DNA of 49,029 nucleotides from an uncultured Ruminococcus sp. (GTDB lineage Bacteria > Bacillota > Clostridia > Oscillospirales > Acutalibacteraceae), in assembly GCA_902778175.1 (NCBI GenBank), contig CACYWT010000028.1, forward strand, positions 1 to 49,029, read 5' to 3'. Below the pieces are notes generated by a model. It did no database searches. It saw nothing but the letters and a program-made list of their open reading frames with translations, and was not told the origin of the DNA. Numbering within the stretch: position 1 is the stretch's first letter; each line of letters begins with the position of its first letter. Of the stretch, positions 35,610 through 43,404 are shown piece after piece. The translations under genes were made by a program, and so were the position numbers.

Positions 35610-37273
35610 TGTTTTGCTCCTCCTCCGTAATATTCAAAGCAAAGCATTGTAAGATCATCGAACTGCTCTGCGTCTTTCACAAATTCGTCTACCGATCCAC
35701 GGACATTTTTCAGTATGCCGCACGGATCCGCCTGAGGATCTTTATTCAGGGCATCAAGCATCCTGTCAGTTCCGAAAAGCTGTTTTTCACTGTTCGTTGC
35801 CTCCGGCACACCGTCGGTATAAAGAAACAGCTTTGATCCCGGAGTGAAATCAATTTCATACTCCTTATAGCGCATTCCGTCCATTCCGCCGAGAACAAAA
35901 CCATGCTTATCCTTATACAGCTCAAATTTATCGCCTTTTTTAAGCACCGGAAATTCATGTCCTGCATTGGCGGCTGTGAGCCTGCCGGTGGAAATCTCAA
36001 GTATTCCGAGCCATGCGGTAACAAACATATCCTCCTGATTCCTTGAGCATATCGCAGAATTTGCCGCAGAAAGAATTTCGGAAGGCGTTTTTCCCATTTT
36101 TGCATAATTGGCAAGAATGATCTTTGTAGCCATCATGAACAGCGCGGCAGGAATACCCTTGCCCGATACGTCCGCCATGACCATGCACAGATGATCGTCA
36201 TCAACAAGGAAGAAATCGTAGAAATCTCCGCCGACCTCCTTCGCAGGATCCATTGATGCATATATATCAAATTCCTTCCTTTCAGGGAAAGGCGGAAAAA
36301 TACTCGGCAGCATACTTGCCTGTATCTTTGTTGCGAGAGTAAGCTCCGTACTGATACGTTCCTTTTCCGCGGTGATCCTCGTAAGATCGTCAACATAACT
36401 GACTATTCTTTCCTCCATCTTATCAATAGATGCTGCAAGACCGCCGATCTCGTCCTTGTTCTTCACGGTTTCTGCGAGCTTTTTGCCTGCTATACTGTTT
36501 TCCTTTGAGAATCGGCTTGTTTCCGTGGTAATTGCCCTGATCGGCTTCAGCAGTACAAAATGAAGATATAGCGTCTGTCCTATTATTACAAGAACCGCCA
36601 ATCCTATCATTACCGCAATGACCCTGTTCACATAAGTATTGCGCACTCTGACAATGGATTCCATCTGTCTTTGAACGCACAGAATAGCCGTTGTTTTTCC
36701 CGTTTTATCTTTCAGCGGTATCATAACGGTTATATGCGGATCAGTTTCGATATAGCCCTGATCCCTTACCACTGCTTCCCTGTCCGATTCACCGTCATAC
36801 AGCCGTTTGTATTTTTCGCGGTATTCGTCATTGGTCGTATTGCGGACAAAGCCGAAATCGTAGCATTGGTAATCACTGTTATTGTTTATGGTCGAAAACA
36901 GGAATGTGATATGCTTATAGTCTGTCAGATCGGGACGAATCACATATATGAACGTCACTCCCTCGGAATTGCAGAGATCTGACATTTTTTTCCATGTTTC
37001 GAGATATTCCTGTGTTTTGCCTCCGCTTTCGGCATAGGCATCCATTCTGTCTGCATCGATCCCTGCCGACGCAGTATTTGCCGTATTGAAGGCGTCATCT
37101 GTGTACTGTTCAAGCAGCGCTGCGGTAAAGCTGTTATAACCCATGATACTGACGATAACAGAAAAAATCACAAGTATTGAGATTATTCCGAAAACGCTTT
37201 TAAAAACCACGCTTAATCCTTTTCTTTTTTTCTTAACATTTGTTTTTTCTTTTTTTGCATTATCTTTTTTCAT
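35606..37273 (-). CDS. Membrane sensor PP2C phosphatase, RsbU/SpoIIE-like
   Basis: The 555-aa protein has a basic N-terminus and span 1 (about 27-48). An extracellular sensor region (about 50-215) with several Tyr residues and a short span 2 (about 218-240) follow. Then come a HAMP linker (to about 295), a coiled coil and a SpoIIE-type PP2C domain (about 325-545: VGGDFYDFF, MADVSGKGIPAALFM, FDDLTMLCF). It should dephosphorylate an anti-anti-sigma protein in response to an outside signal. GAGG lies about 11 nt before the ATG. The STAS partner is not in the window. Confidence 0.9.
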   Translation of the reverse strand: MKKDNAKKEKTNVKKKRKGLSVVFKSVFGIISILVIFSVIVSIMGYNSFTAALLEQYTDDAFNTANTASAGIDADRMDAYAESGGKTQEYLETWKKMSDLCNSEGVTFIYVIRPDLTDYKHITFLFSTINNNSDYQCYDFGFVRNTTNDEYREKYKRLYDGESDREAVVRDQGYIETDPHITVMIPLKDKTGKTTAILCVQRQMESIVRVRNTYVNRVIAVMIGLAVLVIIGQTLYLHFVLLKPIRAITTETSRFSKENSIAGKKLAETVKNKDEIGGLAASIDKMEERIVSYVDDLTRITAEKERISTELTLATKIQASMLPSIFPPFPERKEFDIYASMDPAKEVGGDFYDFFLVDDDHLCMVMADVSGKGIPAALFMMATKIILANYAKMGKTPSEILSAANSAICSRNQEDMFVTAWLGILEISTGRLTAANAGHEFPVLKKGDKFELYKDKHGFVLGGMDGMRYKEYEIDFTPGSKLFLYTDGVPEATNSEKQLFGTDRMLDALNKDPQADPCGILKNVRGSVDEFVKDAEQFDDLTMLCFEYYGGGAKQ

Positions 37274-37574
37274 ATCATTATAACCTCATTATTCATTCAG
37301 AATTTCTGATTTTCATTTATATTTTACCACTTATTGTAAGGTAAATGTCAAATAAATTTATCATAAACAGCATAATAATCCGTTAAAAATCATAATAAAA
37401 CATAAAATCTATATTTTAACCAAATGCGTCACCGATTTATTGTATAAAATCACAGTGTCATAATTTAAATGCAGCCTGCCATTTTTTCTACAATTTTATA
37501 TTTATATAGACAGTTGTAAAAAAATATTAATTATAGTATAATTAAACCAATATATTATAAAACAGGAGGCCATT
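37274..37574. other. AT-rich divergent intergenic region
   Basis: This 301-nt region lies between the phosphatase (minus) and the DtxR-type regulator (plus). It holds the promoter at 37514-37542 and no gene or repeat that I can see. Confidence 0.6.
37514..37542 (+). promoter_or_regulatory. Promoter of the DtxR/MntR-family gene
   Basis: TTGTAA 37514-37519 and TATAAT 37537-37542 are 17 nt apart, 32 nt upstream of the ATG, which also has ACAGGAGG. Confidence 0.75.
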
Positions 37575-37964
37575 ATGAGACCTGATTTAAACCCCGAAAA
37601 AACGGCTGAGGATTATCTTGAAGCTATGCTGATGATAAAGATCAAGAACGGAGAAGTGAGATCCGTTGATATAGCACGTCATCTTGGCATTACCAAACCC
37701 AGCGTAACATATACCACCAAACGCCTGAAAGAAAAGGGTTACATCACAATGGATAAGGATAATTATATCACTATTACCGAAAGCGGATTAAAAATTGCCG
37801 AAAAAATCTTTGCCCGTCATAAAATCCTTACTAACCTTTTTATCCGTCTTGGCGTTCCGGAAAACATTGCCGAGGAAGACGCCTGCAAAATAGAACACGA
37901 TATCAGTCCGGAAACCTTCGACGCCCTTTGCAGGCATCTTGAAACCTACGGGAAAGATCAATAA
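37575..37964 (+). CDS. DtxR/MntR-family metal-dependent repressor
   Basis: The 129-aa protein has an N-terminal winged helix (SVDIARHLGITKPSVTYTTK) and a dimerisation/metal domain, without the SH3 domain of DtxR. Metal ligands match MntR at a constant offset of five: Asp13, Glu16, His82, Glu107 and His108. Cys104 stands where MntR has Glu99, as in the DtxR iron site. The metal could be manganese or iron. A perfect ribosome site precedes the ATG. The radical SAM gene follows after 68 nt. Confidence 0.9.
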   Translation: MRPDLNPEKTAEDYLEAMLMIKIKNGEVRSVDIARHLGITKPSVTYTTKRLKEKGYITMDKDNYITITESGLKIAEKIFARHKILTNLFIRLGVPENIAEEDACKIEHDISPETFDALCRHLETYGKDQ

Positions 37965-38032
37965 AAGCCATTATCAGAAACCATGTGACAGATAATATCA
38001 GAGCTAAAAATGATTATACAGAACGATGAAAA

Positions 38033-38905
38033 ATGCACTTTGTGAATGTCAAAACAATTCTTTCAGGCAGCGGCGGATATTCCGGAATGAATATTTACCG
38101 CGGGTGTACTCACGGCTGTATCTACTGTGACAGCAGAAGCAAATGCTACCAGTTCACCCACCCCTTTGAAGATATTGAAGTAAAGCAGAATGCGCCGGAG
38201 CTTCTTGAAAAAGCACTGAGATCAAAAAGAAAAAGATGTATGATAGGTACGGGTGCAATGTCCGACCCATATATGCATTGCGAGGAAAGATTACAGCTCA
38301 CGAGAAAATGTCTTGAGGTGATTCTCAGGAACGGTTTCGGCGCGGCTGTTCAGACTAAATCAGACCTGATACTCAGAGATATTGATCTGCTTGAACAGAT
38401 CAATAAAACAGCAAAATGTGTTGTCCAGATAACACTCACAACATATGACGACGCTCTGTGTAAAATACTGGAGCCGAATGTCTGCAATACCAAGCGCCGT
38501 ATCGAGGTCCTGAAAACAATTCAGGAACGCGGCATACCGACAATCGTATGGCTGACCCCCATTCTCCCGTTCATTAATGATACAAAGGAAAATATCACAG
38601 CTATCCTTAATGAATGTGTCGGCGCAGGAGTCATGGGAATTATTGATTTCGGAATGGGGCTGACCCTCCGGGAGGGAGATCGTGAATATTATTATGCGGC
38701 TCTTGACAGGCATTTCCCCGGCATGAAGGAAAAATATATCAGCCGCTACGGCAATGCATATGTGCTCACAAGTCCGCAGGCTGATGAGCTGACAACAATT
38801 TTTCACAGGATATGCCGCGAAAACGGCATCATGTCCGATCCGGACGAATGTTTTTCTTATATGAGGAAACTGCCGGAAAAATACGAGCAGCTCAGCTTTT
38901 TCTGA
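38033..38905 (+). CDS. SPL-family radical SAM protein
   Basis: The 290-aa protein has the [4Fe-4S]-SAM motif CTHGCIYC (Cys25, Cys29, Cys32) and overall similarity to the spore photoproduct lyase-like group (IGTGAMSDPYMHCEERL, AVQTKSDLILRDIDLL). The reaction is unknown; these proteins are not proven DNA lyases. The ribosome binding site is weak, so it may be read through from the DtxR-type gene. Confidence 0.85.
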   Translation: MHFVNVKTILSGSGGYSGMNIYRGCTHGCIYCDSRSKCYQFTHPFEDIEVKQNAPELLEKALRSKRKRCMIGTGAMSDPYMHCEERLQLTRKCLEVILRNGFGAAVQTKSDLILRDIDLLEQINKTAKCVVQITLTTYDDALCKILEPNVCNTKRRIEVLKTIQERGIPTIVWLTPILPFINDTKENITAILNECVGAGVMGIIDFGMGLTLREGDREYYYAALDRHFPGMKEKYISRYGNAYVLTSPQADELTTIFHRICRENGIMSDPDECFSYMRKLPEKYEQLSFF

Positions 38906-38938
38906 ACCCGATAGTGAAAAATATTACAGTACGGTGCC

Positions 38939-39247
38939 TTGCCGCGGAATGATCTCCATAAAGCATGGGCATATATCTTTAGGCAGCACCGCACAAAGAC
39001 CGCCTTAAAATATTATCACCTGCTAATCGGAATAGCTCTGATCGGGGCAATTGTAATTCTGCTTGTATCTGTTCCGGAAGGAATAGACAGCCTATTGTTC
39101 CGTATCATTCTCGGAGCTGTCATCATTATCATTTATCTTTCAGCAATGGTAATGATGTGGATAGAAAAAAAGCTTGAGTCAAAAAAACGGACAGAACAGC
39201 TCCAAAAATTCCAGTCCGAAATAAAAGGTACTGCACAAGTAAACTGA
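38939..39247 (+). CDS. Small two-span membrane protein, start uncertain
   Basis: The frame of 102 codons contains two clear membrane spans (about 26-47 and 52-74) and a basic coiled tail. It begins at a TTG with no convincing ribosome site, and its first 25 codons run through a family B repeat fragment (38978-39009). The true start may have been lost or replaced by the repeat. A strong terminator follows. The family is not recognised. Confidence 0.4.
   Translation: MPRNDLHKAWAYIFRQHRTKTALKYYHLLIGIALIGAIVILLVSVPEGIDSLLFRIILGAVIIIIYLSAMVMMWIEKKLESKKRTEQLQKFQSEIKGTAQVN
38978..39009. repeat. Family B repeat, short copy
   Basis: TTTAGGCAGCACCGCACAAA through CGCCTTAAA matches the short copy at 5160-5192 and the terminus of 43098-43240. 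Confidence 0.75.
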
Positions 39248-39254
39248 ATACGAA

Positions 39255-39285
39255 AAGCCTGACCGGTTTGATCGTCCGGTCAGGC
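39255..39285 (+). terminator. Strong terminator
   Basis: AGCCTGACCGG pairs perfectly (11 bp) with CCGGTCAGGCT, followed by GTTTTAAT. Confidence 0.88.
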
Positions 39286-39387
39286 TGTTTTAATATGTAT
39301 TAACTTGAACTGTCAGGTGCTTTTACGGCAGCATCGGATCCGGTTCATAATTACTGATTTATGCTCATTAATGATCCCGGTGATAAA

Positions 39388-40770
39388 TCACTTTGCATAT
39401 TCCTTTATGATTTTATCAATATGAATACCGCTTTCAAGCTGATGGAGCATTGTCAGGGCAGGATTGGTTCTGTTTGCGATACGCTCATAAAGGGGTAAAA
39501 GATATATCTCTTCGCCAAAGCCGCGCTCAATAAGTCCCTGCTTGCAAAGGTCAATGATCTGTTTAGTCAAAGAATACATACCGTCAGTATCTATATATGC
39601 AGGCTTGATCCGACAAACAAGCTGGCGGCGCAGCTCGACTGCATTATAACCGTTGTTATAAAGCGAACAATCATTTTTGATAAGCTCCATAAGCTCGTCC
39701 GTTTTATCAAGCAGACCGGTATGAAATGCCGCAACTGTCATAGCATCGCTTATCGGCTGACAGCAGGCGCTTCGGAATTCTATCGTTCCTCTGAATGTAA
39801 GATCCTCTGTTTTGAAGGTACGAAGATATATTATATCCTCAGGCTGAGGATTAAACTCCATAGAACATATCTCGCCGTTTTCGAGATATTCTCCGGTAAG
39901 CTTTTCCGTATTGAAGTATTCCAGAAGGTTGACCGGTTTGAAATTGAGATACTTCCCGTTTCTCTCAACACAGTAGATCGCTGTGGTGGAGATATAATTC
40001 AGAAGATCATCAACTGTATCAAGCTCACAATCATACATTCCTACATTATGCGGATTGATGCCGTGTGTACTGTTCTCCCATAGCATATCGCGGCAGCATA
40101 GCAGATCCTCATTTTCGTGCAGCAGTACGGAATTGCTGAAAAGCAGAGCCTTGATCGGTTCAAGCTGATTGAAGGTATTTATAACCTGCGGGATCCTGTC
40201 CCTGGTGACATCAAGCTGGACCTGTGATGCGCTCGAAAACATACCGAACTGAGGATAACGGTGAAAATACATCGGCAGACAGGCATATTTTGAAAAGGAC
40301 GACAGATGATGGAAAAGCATTTTATATCTGCCGTTTTCGATCGGAACATTATTATTTACCATTCGGTTGGGATTGATCCCCATACCGGTCAGTGTATAGT
40401 TGAAGCGCTTTAAATGATCCTGCACAAAATCATAATACCGTCTGAAGCGTCCGTGTATGGTGTGAAGCTCGATTTCTTTGCCAAATGAAAATTCCATATT
40501 GTTGTATGAACAGTCATAGGAGAATACATCTCCGTTTACTTTATTCAGCGCAGAATAGATATGTCCCTGCTCATCAATCCCGGTAGGAATAAAATCAAAT
40601 TCTTTCAGGAAAAGCTCTGTCAGCTTATGGACTATATCAAAATTCACTGCTTTGTGTGAGAGATTAACGATCGGCATTTCTATCTCTACGCCGATAAAGC
40701 TGCCGTCCTTGTTTTCAGTAGGTTTTATATACCGGTCATATAAAATTTCAGCCACATCATCTTTTGTCAT
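39388..40770 (-). CDS. Glutamate-cysteine ligase-family (carboxylate-amine ligase) enzyme
   Basis: The 460-aa protein resembles the GCS2/EgtA branch of glutamate-cysteine ligases: the N-terminal glutamate/metal site IGVEIEMPIV (about residue 26), YNNMEFSFG, QVQLDVTRD and the C-terminal GTIEFRSACCQPISDA. It probably joins a carboxyl group of glutamate to an amine using ATP. The acceptor is unknown. The frame is open upstream into a family A repeat, but ATG 40770 with AAGGGTG 8 nt upstream is the start. It is third in a ligase-amidotransferase-ligase cluster. Confidence 0.78.
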   Translation of the reverse strand: MTKDDVAEILYDRYIKPTENKDGSFIGVEIEMPIVNLSHKAVNFDIVHKLTELFLKEFDFIPTGIDEQGHIYSALNKVNGDVFSYDCSYNNMEFSFGKEIELHTIHGRFRRYYDFVQDHLKRFNYTLTGMGINPNRMVNNNVPIENGRYKMLFHHLSSFSKYACLPMYFHRYPQFGMFSSASQVQLDVTRDRIPQVINTFNQLEPIKALLFSNSVLLHENEDLLCCRDMLWENSTHGINPHNVGMYDCELDTVDDLLNYISTTAIYCVERNGKYLNFKPVNLLEYFNTEKLTGEYLENGEICSMEFNPQPEDIIYLRTFKTEDLTFRGTIEFRSACCQPISDAMTVAAFHTGLLDKTDELMELIKNDCSLYNNGYNAVELRRQLVCRIKPAYIDTDGMYSLTKQIIDLCKQGLIERGFGEEIYLLPLYERIANRTNPALTMLHQLESGIHIDKIIKEYAK

Positions 40771-40799
40771 AATAATCACCCTTTTATTGAGTCTGGAGT

Positions 40800-40889
40800 T
40801 TAAAAGCTTTGCTTTCAACAAGCAAAGGCAAGCCGTAGGCTTGCTGTCGTTCAGTGGGAGATTTTTACTCCCACTGAACGGATATATGG
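40800..40889 (-). repeat. Family A repeat with hairpin module (copy A5)
   Basis: It carries the core (TTAAAAGCTTTGC to GTAGGCTTGC) and the 13-bp hairpin CGTTCAGTGGGAG/CTCCCACTGAACG with an A/T loop. The TATAACCGC end is degraded. It lies between the amidotransferase and second ligase genes, 30 nt before the latter's ATG. Confidence 0.9.
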
Positions 40890-40935
40890 CACCCGTACCG
40901 CAAAGGACAATTATGCCGTATCATAATATTTCAAA

Positions 40936-40957
40936 GTCTTTGCGCGGCGCCGCCTAT
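40936..40957 (-). repeat. Family B repeat terminus at the amidotransferase stop
   Basis: On the minus strand the sequence reads TAGGCGGCGCCGCGCAAAGA, a version of the family B end. Its leading TAG is the stop codon of the amidotransferase gene. Confidence 0.6.
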
Positions 40958-41727
40958 AGGTTTGCAAATATGCGATAAAGCAGTTTCATGGATTCTTCGC
41001 TTTCAATGTATTCATGTCCGTGATTGGTTCCGGTCTTTATCAGGCTGCCCTTATAATACGCTAATGATCTTGTAAAAGGCAGGGGCTGCCATTCCTCGCT
41101 GCTGAGGGGGACTGTGGAAAGCAGCGTATAGTTATCCCTGCTCAGATAAAAAAGTGTTCCCTTGCAGTTGGTATGAGCATAAAGATACTTTCCATCTGAA
41201 AAAAGCAGATTAAGTTTGTTTCCCTTCGCCATTTCGCATATTATCCCGTCAAACAAAGCAAAGCGTTCTTCAAAGATCAGCCTTGTCCCCTTTTTAGCTT
41301 GCGCTGCATTTAATCTGTCAATAAAATACAAAAGTATTCTTTCGCTGTCGGTATCGCCAAGCTGTTTTTTTACATATTGGCTCAGCGGAGAATAATCAAA
41401 AATAGTACCGTTATGGATAAGCGTCCATCTCCTGCCCGTATTGTCCTTTGCGCTGAACGGGTGGCAGTTTTTGTATTCAACATTACCGATCGTTGCATAG
41501 CGGATATGGGCAAGCATTATTTTTGCCTTAACGGGCTGAGATAATCTTTCTTTCAGATAATTGCTTTCTGATGCCTTTATGCTTTCCTTTTCGATCAGCG
41601 CGCTGTTGCGCGAAATGCAGGCAAGTCCCCAGCCATGGGGATGATGCTCGCTGTGGCTGTAAAAGGTGCGGAGATAGTCATTTGCATTAAAATCATCTCT
41701 TGAGATCAATCCGAATATTTCACACAT
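40954..41727 (-). CDS. Class II glutamine amidotransferase (EgtC/YafJ-like Ntn hydrolase)
   Basis: The 257-aa protein starts MCEIFGL, so Cys2 becomes the N-terminal nucleophile after Met removal. It also has HPHGWGLA, LAHIRYAT, NCHPF and HNGTIFDYS, the glutaminase-site motifs of the YafJ/EgtC group. It has no synthase domain, so it probably hydrolyses a gamma-glutamyl bond. ATG 41727, not the upstream ATG at 41736, is chosen because Cys must follow Met; GGGAGAG lies 8 nt upstream. It overlaps the GshA-like gene by 8 nt. Confidence 0.9.
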   Translation of the reverse strand: MCEIFGLISRDDFNANDYLRTFYSHSEHHPHGWGLACISRNSALIEKESIKASESNYLKERLSQPVKAKIMLAHIRYATIGNVEYKNCHPFSAKDNTGRRWTLIHNGTIFDYSPLSQYVKKQLGDTDSERILLYFIDRLNAAQAKKGTRLIFEERFALFDGIICEMAKGNKLNLLFSDGKYLYAHTNCKGTLFYLSRDNYTLLSTVPLSSEEWQPLPFTRSLAYYKGSLIKTGTNHGHEYIESEESMKLLYRIFANL

Positions 41728-42937
41728 ATCCGACACTCTCCCTGTATTCTTTCGCCAGAGCGATCCCCTTATTCATATAATCATCTCCGAAACGGCTGCT
41801 TACTCTCTCCGCATAGCTTTGCCCCTTCCGGGTTTTATTTATCTGATATTCAATAATATCACTGTATTCGGGGAAATACTTTTCTGTAAAGAACTTTATT
41901 TCTTCAAGGACACTTATCGCTCTTTGTCTGATATCCTCATTTCCGAATATGGCAGCGGACTTTACGTCACGAATCGCTTTTATCTGATCTTTGCCGGTAA
42001 AATCATATTCCGGAAGTGAGGCAAGATAAAGCATGAGCAGATGTACAAATCTGATATCCTCTGTAAAAATGCCTGTCTTTGAAAGCGGATTCACATCTAT
42101 CACACGAAGTTCCAGATGATTTATACCGTTTTCCGCAAGCGCTTCCAGACTGTTTGCGCCCCTCGGTTTCAGTCTGACAGGATAATAAAGCTCGGACACG
42201 GAACGCAGATTGCCGTCGTCAATATATTTTTGTATGCTTGCGATATAACTGTCAAGACAGGAATAGTCAAGTATCGGCGTAAAATGGTTCCAATAGCCGA
42301 TCTCAGAACATCTGACGGAGGAATAGACATTGCTGCTTGTGCCTATCGTAGTATCTGCAACAGGACTTGCCGCCGTAAGATATACTACAAGCCACGCATA
42401 TTCCGTCAGCCGTGATGCAAGCTCAAGATACAGATGGTTTTTGAAATCAGAAATGCTTTCATAACCGCTTTGCTCACAGGCTGTTTCTACAAGTTCATTC
42501 GTAAAGGAAAAATTGAGATGAATCCCTGAAAACAGCATTTTTATCTTTCCGTATTTCTGAGCAAGATACTGACGATAAACAGATTTGTTCTGCAGACTTC
42601 CGCTGTACTTTGCTACAGGTATTTCAGCCTCGCCGCTTATCCTCGGCGGATTTGAAAACGGCCAGAGATATTCGTCCTGCTCTTTGAGCCTGCTGTTGAC
42701 GATTTTTTGCAGATCTGCAAGATGCTCATTGACCTGCTCAGGTGTAGCAAAAACATCACTTATCAGTTCTGTCTGATTTTCGCAGAAGTCACGTTCAATA
42801 TTCTTATTGATTTCAAACGGGTGCGGTGACTGGGCAAGACTGCCGTTATTGCATATACGCAGACCTTCCCTTTCAATACCGAATTCAGCTTGTCTAAAGT
42901 ATTCATTTAATGTGTTATTGTCTATATCCAACAGCAT
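41720..42937 (-). CDS. gshA: Glutamate-cysteine ligase, GshA type
   Basis: The 405-aa protein has the proteobacterial-type GshA signatures FGIEREGLR, FCENQTELIS, PFSNPP, YGKIKMLFSGIHLNFSF and HLELRVIDVNPL. It should make gamma-glutamylcysteine, or a related gamma-glutamyl amide, from glutamate, an amino acid and ATP. It is shorter than E. coli GshA (518 aa) and lacks the ATP-grasp half of GshF. ATG 42937 with GAGAG is preferred to GTG 42952. A long inverted repeat lies 45 nt upstream. No glutathione synthetase gene is nearby. Confidence 0.88.
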   Translation of the reverse strand: MLLDIDNNTLNEYFRQAEFGIEREGLRICNNGSLAQSPHPFEINKNIERDFCENQTELISDVFATPEQVNEHLADLQKIVNSRLKEQDEYLWPFSNPPRISGEAEIPVAKYSGSLQNKSVYRQYLAQKYGKIKMLFSGIHLNFSFTNELVETACEQSGYESISDFKNHLYLELASRLTEYAWLVVYLTAASPVADTTIGTSSNVYSSVRCSEIGYWNHFTPILDYSCLDSYIASIQKYIDDGNLRSVSELYYPVRLKPRGANSLEALAENGINHLELRVIDVNPLSKTGIFTEDIRFVHLLMLYLASLPEYDFTGKDQIKAIRDVKSAAIFGNEDIRQRAISVLEEIKFFTEKYFPEYSDIIEYQINKTRKGQSYAERVSSRFGDDYMNKGIALAKEYRESVGYV

Positions 42938-42981
42938 AATATCATCTCTCACATATTTACATAGTGGTCAGATAGGTATAT

Positions 42982-43022
42982 ATGATATAATAACCTACTT
43001 ATTTGATAGGTTATTATATCAT
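42982..43022. promoter_or_regulatory. Perfect 16-bp inverted repeat upstream of gshA
   Basis: ATGATATAATAACCTA 42982-42997 and TAGGTTATTATATCAT 43007-43022 are exact inverse copies around a 9-nt spacer. A third partial half site (GATAGGTATAT) is at 42971-42981. The position, 45 nt upstream of the gshA ATG, and AT-rich arms with TATAAT-like sequence suggest an operator overlapping the promoter. Confidence 0.75.
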
Positions 43023-43097
43023 ATTATTTCTTTTGTGTCAATGCTTATAAAAAACAAGTCTGCACAGACAGCCTGAACTTTTATATAACCATATGAT

Positions 43098-43240
43098 TTA
43101 AGGCAACACCGCACAAAGAACGCCTTACGGCTTAGCACCACATCTGCTTGCTCTTTTTCCGTCATTCTGCACAAAACTCGCTTGATAACCGTCAGGTTAA
43201 CTGCGCTCGTTTTGCACATCTTTGTGCGGTATTGCCTTAA
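43098..43240. repeat. Family B repeat, complete 143-bp element
   Basis: The element has terminal inverted repeats of 21 nt (TTAAGGCAACACCGCACAAAG and the inverse of TTAAGGCAATACCGCACAAA...), differing at one base. The interior is shared with 23299-23478. It encodes nothing credible. The TTAA ends and small size fit a miniature inverted-repeat element moved in trans. Confidence 0.85.
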
Positions 43241-43252
43241 TCCATAAAAAAA

Positions 43253-43280
43253 GACTTCCGGCATTATTTTGCCGGAAATC
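43253..43280 (-). terminator. Terminator of the starch-binding-like fragment
   Basis: GATTTCCGGC pairs with GCCGGAAGTC (one mismatch) on the minus strand, followed by TTTTTTT. Confidence 0.8.
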
Positions 43281-43404
43281 CTGAATCAATACAGCTTGTT
43301 TTCTTTACGGATCAGATCTTATCGCTAAAAGTCATCTGCGAAAAAACGGACAGATCATGTTCAATTAATACCGGGATAATTTCAGAGCTTTATTACCGTT
43401 TCAA

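Larger units (their letters stand above)
42938..43404. other. Intergenic region with operator-like palindrome and family B element
   Basis: The 467-nt gap holds the inverted repeat at 42982-43022, a complete family B element at 43098-43240 and a terminator at 43253-43280. An open frame across it on the minus strand is just the repeat and is not coding. The remainder shows nothing. Confidence 0.6.

Noticed and set aside
38360-38806. 148-codon minus-strand frame
   Set aside because: It is opposite the radical SAM gene; no family features or start signal.
39388-40821. Upstream TTG start of the second ligase inside the family A repeat
   Set aside because: The extra 17 residues (MLKAKLL...) are repeat-encoded; ATG 40770 has a proper ribosome site and begins the family homology.
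40838-40880. Family A 13-bp hairpin as a transcription terminator
   Set aside because: The stem is strong, but no T-run follows on either strand in any copy, so intrinsic termination is unlikely.
43019-43264. 81-codon minus-strand frame across the family B element
   Set aside because: It consists almost entirely of the repeat, has no ribosome site and matches a similar chance frame in the repeat copy at 23299-23478.
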